DNA of 15,686 nt from positions 1-15,686 of the forward strand of contig JALXDT010000222.1 in assembly GCA_027070475.1 (NCBI GenBank), written 5' to 3'. A program made the position numbers and the translations under genes. The stretch comes from Candidatus Aminicenantota bacterium. Lineage in GTDB: Bacteria > Acidobacteriota > Aminicenantia > JAMOAD01. The notes beneath the pieces were generated by a model that saw only the letters and a list, made by a program, of their open reading frames with translations, was not told where the DNA came from and did no database searches. Every line of letters starts with the position of its first letter. Position 1 is the stretch's first letter. Shown here in pieces: positions 11,878-15,686 of the stretch.

Positions 11878-13283
11878 AAATTAAATTTGGTACAGGCGGA
11901 TGGCGAGGCATAATGGGAAAAGAGTTTACCTTTAATGCTTTAAGACTCATTGTTCAAGCCTTTTCAAACATTTTAAAAAAAAGCTATAAGGGTGAGAAAA
12001 TCACAATAGCCCTTGATTATGACAGTAGATTTTTTTCAAACCATTATGCATATGAAGCTGCAAGATTATTTACAAGAAATGATATAGAAGTATTCTTTCC
12101 ATCAAGGGATACTCCTATTCCCGCACTATCCTATAAAATTATAAAAAACAATTTAAAAGGAGGAATGATAATTACCGCCTCAAATAACCCTCCCCTATAC
12201 AATGGAGTAAAACTTTTATCAGAGAATGGAGCTTCATTAAGTGAAAATAGTCTGAAAGAGATTGAACAGGAAATAGAAAGAATTTCAGAAGATTTTAAAT
12301 TTGTCCATCTTTATCCTAAAGAAGAATTAATAAAGCATAAAGATTTTGAAGAAGCTTATCTAAACTATTTAACCAGAGAATTTGACATAAAATTATTAAG
12401 AGAACAAACTCCTAAAATTGTTGTTGATCCCCTCTATGGCTCGGCAAGAGAGTATATAGATAAATTTTTTATAAATAATGAAATCTTTGTAGAGACAATA
12501 CATAATTTTAGAGACCCCTATTTTGGTGGAACTCTTCCAATTATAAACAAAAATAATCTTAAAGAGCTTTCTATAAAGGTTATCACCACTAAAAGTGATG
12601 TAGGAATAGCCATTGACCTTGATGGTGATAGATTTGGAGTTTTGGATGAAAAGGGGAAATACATTTCCCCAAATATAATAATTCCAATCATTATGGAATA
12701 CCTAATCAATTCGAGAGGAACAAGGGGGAAAATAGCCAAATCAATAGCCTCTTCCACTTTAGTGGATAGAGTGGCTAAAAATTATAATTTAGAAGTCATA
12801 GAAACACCTGTCGGAGCAAAACATATTTCCCATCTTATAGTTAATGAAAAAGTTTTGTTTGGAGTAGAACAAAGCGCTGGTTTCTGGTACAAGCCTCATT
12901 TAAACGAAAAAGATGGTATTTTCGGAGGATTGGTTGTGTCAGAGCTTCTTGCTTATTATAAAAAACCTCTTTCAATATTAATAAAGGAGTTCTTTAAAAA
13001 ATACGGAAAACTAATTTCTATAGAAAGAAATTTTCCAATAACCAAGACAAAACTTGACAAATATGAACGTTTTTGCCATATTAATAAAGAGAGGATAGCT
13101 GATAGGAAGGTGTTGAGAGTGAAGAGAGAAGATGGGATCAAATTTATATTGGAAGATGAGAGTTGGGTTCTTGTAAGAAAGTCAGGGAATGAACCCATTC
13201 TAAGATTTTATGCAGAAGGAAAAAGTAAAAAAGAAGCAAACTTTTTGCTGAAATCCTTAATATGGGAATTTCATAATGTATAA
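11874..13283 (+). CDS. Phosphohexomutase (phosphoglucomutase/phosphomannomutase family)
   Basis: An alpha-D-phosphohexomutase of 469 aa, interconverting hexose 1- and 6-phosphates for glycogen, envelope sugar or nucleotide-sugar supply. All four signature loops are present: FGTGGWRG at the N-terminus (5-12); TASNNPPLYNG (101-111) with phosphoserine Ser103; the Mg loop DLDGDRFG (248-255); the sugar loop GVEQSAGF (330-337); and the phosphate loop RKSGNEP (435-441). The Asn in TASNNP replaces the common His, and Ala335 replaces a usual Gly in the sugar loop. Both probably tune specificity, which I cannot assign to glucose, mannose or glucosamine. GGAGG precedes the ATG by seven bases, inside the previous gene. 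The 3' end overlaps the FtsB-like gene by 8 bp. Confidence 0.92.
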   Translation: MKIKFGTGGWRGIMGKEFTFNALRLIVQAFSNILKKSYKGEKITIALDYDSRFFSNHYAYEAARLFTRNDIEVFFPSRDTPIPALSYKIIKNNLKGGMIITASNNPPLYNGVKLLSENGASLSENSLKEIEQEIERISEDFKFVHLYPKEELIKHKDFEEAYLNYLTREFDIKLLREQTPKIVVDPLYGSAREYIDKFFINNEIFVETIHNFRDPYFGGTLPIINKNNLKELSIKVITTKSDVGIAIDLDGDRFGVLDEKGKYISPNIIIPIIMEYLINSRGTRGKIAKSIASSTLVDRVAKNYNLEVIETPVGAKHISHLIVNEKVLFGVEQSAGFWYKPHLNEKDGIFGGLVVSELLAYYKKPLSILIKEFFKKYGKLISIERNFPITKTKLDKYERFCHINKERIADRKVLRVKREDGIKFILEDESWVLVRKSGNEPILRFYAEGKSKKEANFLLKSLIWEFHNV

Positions 13284-13599
13284 AGAAGAAAACGAGTGGA
13301 CATTAAAGAAAAAGATAATTTTAGGTATTGCAATTTTTATGGTATTAACCTTTTTGATAACATCATTTTTCGGAAGAAGGGGGATTGTAGAAATATTTAA
13401 ATACAAAGATGAAATAGCCCAATTGGAGAAAGAGGTAGCCATTCTCAAAAAGGAAAAGAAAAAATTAGAGGTTGAGGTTAAAGAATTGGAGAAAAATAGC
13501 ATGGCTGTTGAGCCTATAGCAAGAAAAGATCTCTGGTATAAGAAAAAGGGTGAAATAGTAATAGTTTTTAAAGGGAAAGAATCAAATAGTGAAAAATAA
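13276..13599 (+). CDS. FtsB/DivIC family septum formation initiator
   Basis: A small bitopic membrane protein of 107 aa. A short basic N-terminus (KKK at 11-13) is followed by one transmembrane helix at about 14-32, a coiled coil of Glu/Lys heptads at about 43-74, and the C-terminal motif IARKDLWYKKKGEIVIVF (81-98). That motif matches the conserved tail of FtsB/DivIC proteins, which bridge FtsL and FtsQ in the divisome. The start overlaps the mutase stop by 8 bp and the 3' end overlaps the NfeD start, so it is embedded in the operon. The usual neighbour of ftsB in many bacteria is eno; here it sits between a hexomutase and nfeD. FtsB and DivIC cannot be told apart from sequence alone. Confidence 0.85.
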   Translation: MYKEENEWTLKKKIILGIAIFMVLTFLITSFFGRRGIVEIFKYKDEIAQLEKEVAILKKEKKKLEVEVKELEKNSMAVEPIARKDLWYKKKGEIVIVFKGKESNSEK

Positions 13600-14878
13600 A
13601 GGAATCGTATTCTTTCTTCTACTCTCCTTTTTTATCTTACTTAGTGTCAAAATTTCAAGAGCATCCGTAGTGGAAATTAAAATTAACTCTCCTATTCATT
13701 CTGTGACAGAAGAATACATTGTTAAAGGAATTGAATATGGGAATAAAATAAATGCTGATCTTATAATCCTTAAAATAGACACCCCAGGTGGTCTTGACAC
13801 CTCTATGAGAAAAATAATAAAAACTATTATTAATTCAAAAGTCCCTGTATCGGTTTTTGTTTATCCATCCGGAGGCAGAGCAGCCTCTGCAGGTTTTTTT
13901 ATCTTACTCTCTTCGGATATTGCTGTAATGGCAAAGGGAACAAACACAGGCGCTGCTCATCCTGTGGCTCTATTAAGTAAAAACAGTGATAAGACAATGG
14001 GAGAAAAAGTTCTCAATGATGCAGTGGCTTATATTAAAAACTTAGCTGAAAAGAGAGGAAGAAATATTAAAATGGCTATTGAAGCCGTTAAGAACAGCAA
14101 ATCTTATACAGACAAAGAAGCTCTTGATGGGGGACTAATCAATTTTATTGCTGACAATAGCAAAGAATTAATAAATAAAGCTAATGGTAAAGAAATTAAA
14201 AGATTTAACGGAAAGCTTGAGAGGATAGATATTAAAGATAAAAAAATTATTTTCTATGATATGAGCTGGAGACAAAAATTCTTAAATGTAATAGCCAATC
14301 CATCATTAGCCTATCTTTTATTAATGCTTGGACTATTGGGGCTTTACTTTGAATTTAATCATCCCGGAGGTATAGTCCCCGGTGTATTGGGAGCCATTTT
14401 TTTACTTCTTGCAGCTATGTCTTTTCAGATATTGCCTGTCAATTATTCAGGCTTATTTTTAATAATTCTTTCAATAGTCCTTTTTATAGCCGAGATAAAA
14501 GTTCAGGGTTTTGGTATTTTAGGAATTTTTGGGGTAATTTCACTTGTGTTAGGCTCAATTATTTTAATAGATGCACCCATTAAGGAGATGAGAATGCCAT
14601 TGTCATTTGTTATTCCAACATCATTGCTTTTAGCTGCTATTTTTGTATTAATTCTTATTTTAGTTGTAAGAACTTATAAAACAAGAGTTAAAACAGGAGA
14701 AGAGGGAATAATAGGAGAAATCGGAGAAGCAGCTACCTCAATAAAAAAAGAAGGGAAGGTTTTTGTTCACGGAGAGTGGTGGAATGCAAAATCAGAGGAT
14801 TCTATAAAAAAAGGTGAAAAGATAAAAGTTATTGGAAAGGAAGGGATGACTTTAATTGTAAAAAAAATAGAAGATTGA
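13589..14878 (+). CDS. NfeD family membrane-bound serine protease (ClpP-class)
   Basis: Long-form NfeD protein, 429 aa. It has an N-terminal signal/anchor (about 4-26), a ClpP-like protease domain (27-190), four to five transmembrane helices (about 238-362) and a C-terminal OB-fold domain (about 370-429). The catalytic pair is probably Ser100 in PSGGRAASAG and Lys140 in MGEKVLNDAVAYI; the spacing matches the Ser97/Lys138 dyad of the Pyrococcus PH1510 protease. DTPGGLDTSM (64-73) and TNTGAAHP (118-125) are also conserved. The start is GTG, overlapping the FtsB-like gene by 11 bp, with GGGAAAG upstream. In known cases this protease cuts the hydrophobic C-terminus of the neighbouring stomatin homologue, and a slipin follows directly here. 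Confidence 0.94.
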   Translation: MKNKGIVFFLLLSFFILLSVKISRASVVEIKINSPIHSVTEEYIVKGIEYGNKINADLIILKIDTPGGLDTSMRKIIKTIINSKVPVSVFVYPSGGRAASAGFFILLSSDIAVMAKGTNTGAAHPVALLSKNSDKTMGEKVLNDAVAYIKNLAEKRGRNIKMAIEAVKNSKSYTDKEALDGGLINFIADNSKELINKANGKEIKRFNGKLERIDIKDKKIIFYDMSWRQKFLNVIANPSLAYLLLMLGLLGLYFEFNHPGGIVPGVLGAIFLLLAAMSFQILPVNYSGLFLIILSIVLFIAEIKVQGFGILGIFGVISLVLGSIILIDAPIKEMRMPLSFVIPTSLLLAAIFVLILILVVRTYKTRVKTGEEGIIGEIGEAATSIKKEGKVFVHGEWWNAKSEDSIKKGEKIKVIGKEGMTLIVKKIED

Positions 14879-14891
14879 TAGGGAGGAAATA

Positions 14892-15653
14892 ATGGCAGAG
14901 TTTACAGGAATTTTGATTTTTATTCTTTTGTATTTTTTATTTACCTGTATTAGAATCTTGAAAGAATATGAAAGAGGAGTAATATTCAGACTGGGTAGAG
15001 TATTACCTAAACCCAAAGGCCCAGGTTTAATCTTTTTACTACCTTTCGGAATTGATAAGATGAAAAAGGTTGGGTTGAGAACCATAGTTCTTGATGTACC
15101 TTCACAGGATGTAATAACAAAGGATAATGTCTCTGTCAAAGTAAATGCTGTTGTTTATTTCAGAGTAATAGAACCCATTAAAGCAGTAATTGAAGTTCAG
15201 GATTATATGTATGCGACATCTCAGCTTTCTCAGACTACTTTAAGATCTGTCTTAGGACAGGTTGAGCTTGATACACTTTTATCAGAAAGAGAACATCTTA
15301 ACACAAAAATTCAGGGGATTATTGATCTTCACACAGACCCATGGGGAATAAAGGTCACGATGGTTGAAATTAAATATGTTGATCTACCTCAGGAAATGCA
15401 AAGAGCAATGGCAAAACAGGCTGAAGCTGAAAGAGAAAAGAGAGCTAAGATTATTCACGCAGAAGGTGAATTAAAGGCTTCTTCCCAACTGATGAAAGCT
15501 GCTGAAATTATGGCTCAAAATCCAATAACAATTCAATTAAGATATTTACAAACCTTAACTGAGATAGCAACCGAGAAAAATTCCACAATAATCTTTCCTC
15601 TTCCACTTGACTTACTTGAACAATTTTTAGGAAAAGCATTTAAGAAAAAATAA
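14892..15653 (+). CDS. Slipin (stomatin-like SPFH-domain membrane protein)
   Basis: A 253-aa SPFH/band-7 protein. One N-terminal membrane helix or hairpin (about 5-22) is followed by KEYERGVIFRLGRV (24-37), GPGLIFLLPF (43-52), the SPFH core to about 165, and an Ala/Glu/Lys-rich helical region (167-205) used for oligomerisation. The C-terminal hydrophobic stretch STIIFPLPLDLL (231-242) corresponds to the segment cut by the partner NfeD protease in Pyrococcus. GGGAGG lies before the ATG (14880-14885), and only 13 bases separate it from nfeD. Slipins are thought to form scaffolds that organise membrane patches; the particular client here is unknown. Confidence 0.94.
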   Translation: MAEFTGILIFILLYFLFTCIRILKEYERGVIFRLGRVLPKPKGPGLIFLLPFGIDKMKKVGLRTIVLDVPSQDVITKDNVSVKVNAVVYFRVIEPIKAVIEVQDYMYATSQLSQTTLRSVLGQVELDTLLSEREHLNTKIQGIIDLHTDPWGIKVTMVEIKYVDLPQEMQRAMAKQAEAEREKRAKIIHAEGELKASSQLMKAAEIMAQNPITIQLRYLQTLTEIATEKNSTIIFPLPLDLLEQFLGKAFKKK

Positions 15654-15686
15654 TGAGTGATAGAATACCTAAAAATGAATATGAAG
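15653..15686 (+). CDS. Start of a further operon gene, cut by the window end
   Basis: An ATG overlaps the slipin stop by one base (TAATG) and opens a frame of 11 codons, MSDRIPKNEYE, to the end of the window. No stop codon occurs in it. An AAG-containing A-rich stretch is the only ribosome-site-like sequence upstream, so translation would be coupled to slipin. Too little is visible to name a family. Confidence 0.5.
   Translation, partial: MSDRIPKNEYE

Overview
The window looks like chromosomal DNA from an AT-rich, probably strictly anaerobic bacterium that uses amino acids. The evidence is strong AGGAGG-type ribosome sites, sigma-70-like promoters, a bacterial divisome protein of the FtsB/DivIC type, two subunits of an Nfn-type electron-bifurcating transhydrogenase, the oxygen-sensitive radical-SAM enzyme ThiC, and Lys/Glu/Ile-rich proteins. 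I cannot place it in a phylum from sequence alone. There are no tRNA, rRNA, CRISPR, phage or intact insertion-sequence signals. It reads as densely packed core metabolism with many 1-23 bp gene overlaps.

Layout. (1) 1-1575: gdhA (NADP-type glutamate dehydrogenase) as a single-gene unit, with a strong extended -10 promoter behind an A-tract and a GAAA-tetraloop intrinsic terminator. (2) 1590-2381: a short-chain dehydrogenase/reductase-like protein whose catalytic Tyr and Lys are replaced; its ribosome site is complementary to the terminator just upstream. (3) 2386-5159: promoter, a bifunctional formiminotransferase-cyclodeaminase, and an HD-domain dGTPase-like gene coupled by an ATGA overlap. 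(4) 5168-8572, minus strand: a four-gene operon read nfnA, nfnB, nth, ridA. It converges on the dGTPase gene with 8 bp between stop codons. (5) 8573-8913: divergent control region of 341 bp holding both promoters and two inverted repeats. (6) 8914-15686, plus strand: thiC, an endonuclease IV-like TIM barrel, a metallo-beta-lactamase-fold hydrolase, a phosphohexomutase, an FtsB-like protein, an NfeD membrane protease, a slipin, and the first 11 codons of another gene. The genes overlap or nearly touch throughout, so this is probably one long operon.

How the genes fit together. Glutamate dehydrogenase, formiminotransferase-cyclodeaminase (histidine-derived formiminoglutamate to glutamate, NH3 and methenyl-THF), RidA (imine/enamine damage control) and NfnAB (NADPH/NADH/ferredoxin balancing) form a coherent amino-acid and redox set. 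The plus-strand operon mixes thiamin pyrimidine synthesis with a hexose-phosphate mutase and envelope/division proteins, an unusual grouping.

I did not find a clearly new multi-gene system. The most interesting points are the catalytically altered SDR, the terminator/ribosome-site complementarity, a thiC with no TPP riboswitch heading a mixed operon, the structured divergent spacer, and the ftsB-like/nfeD/slipin cluster.
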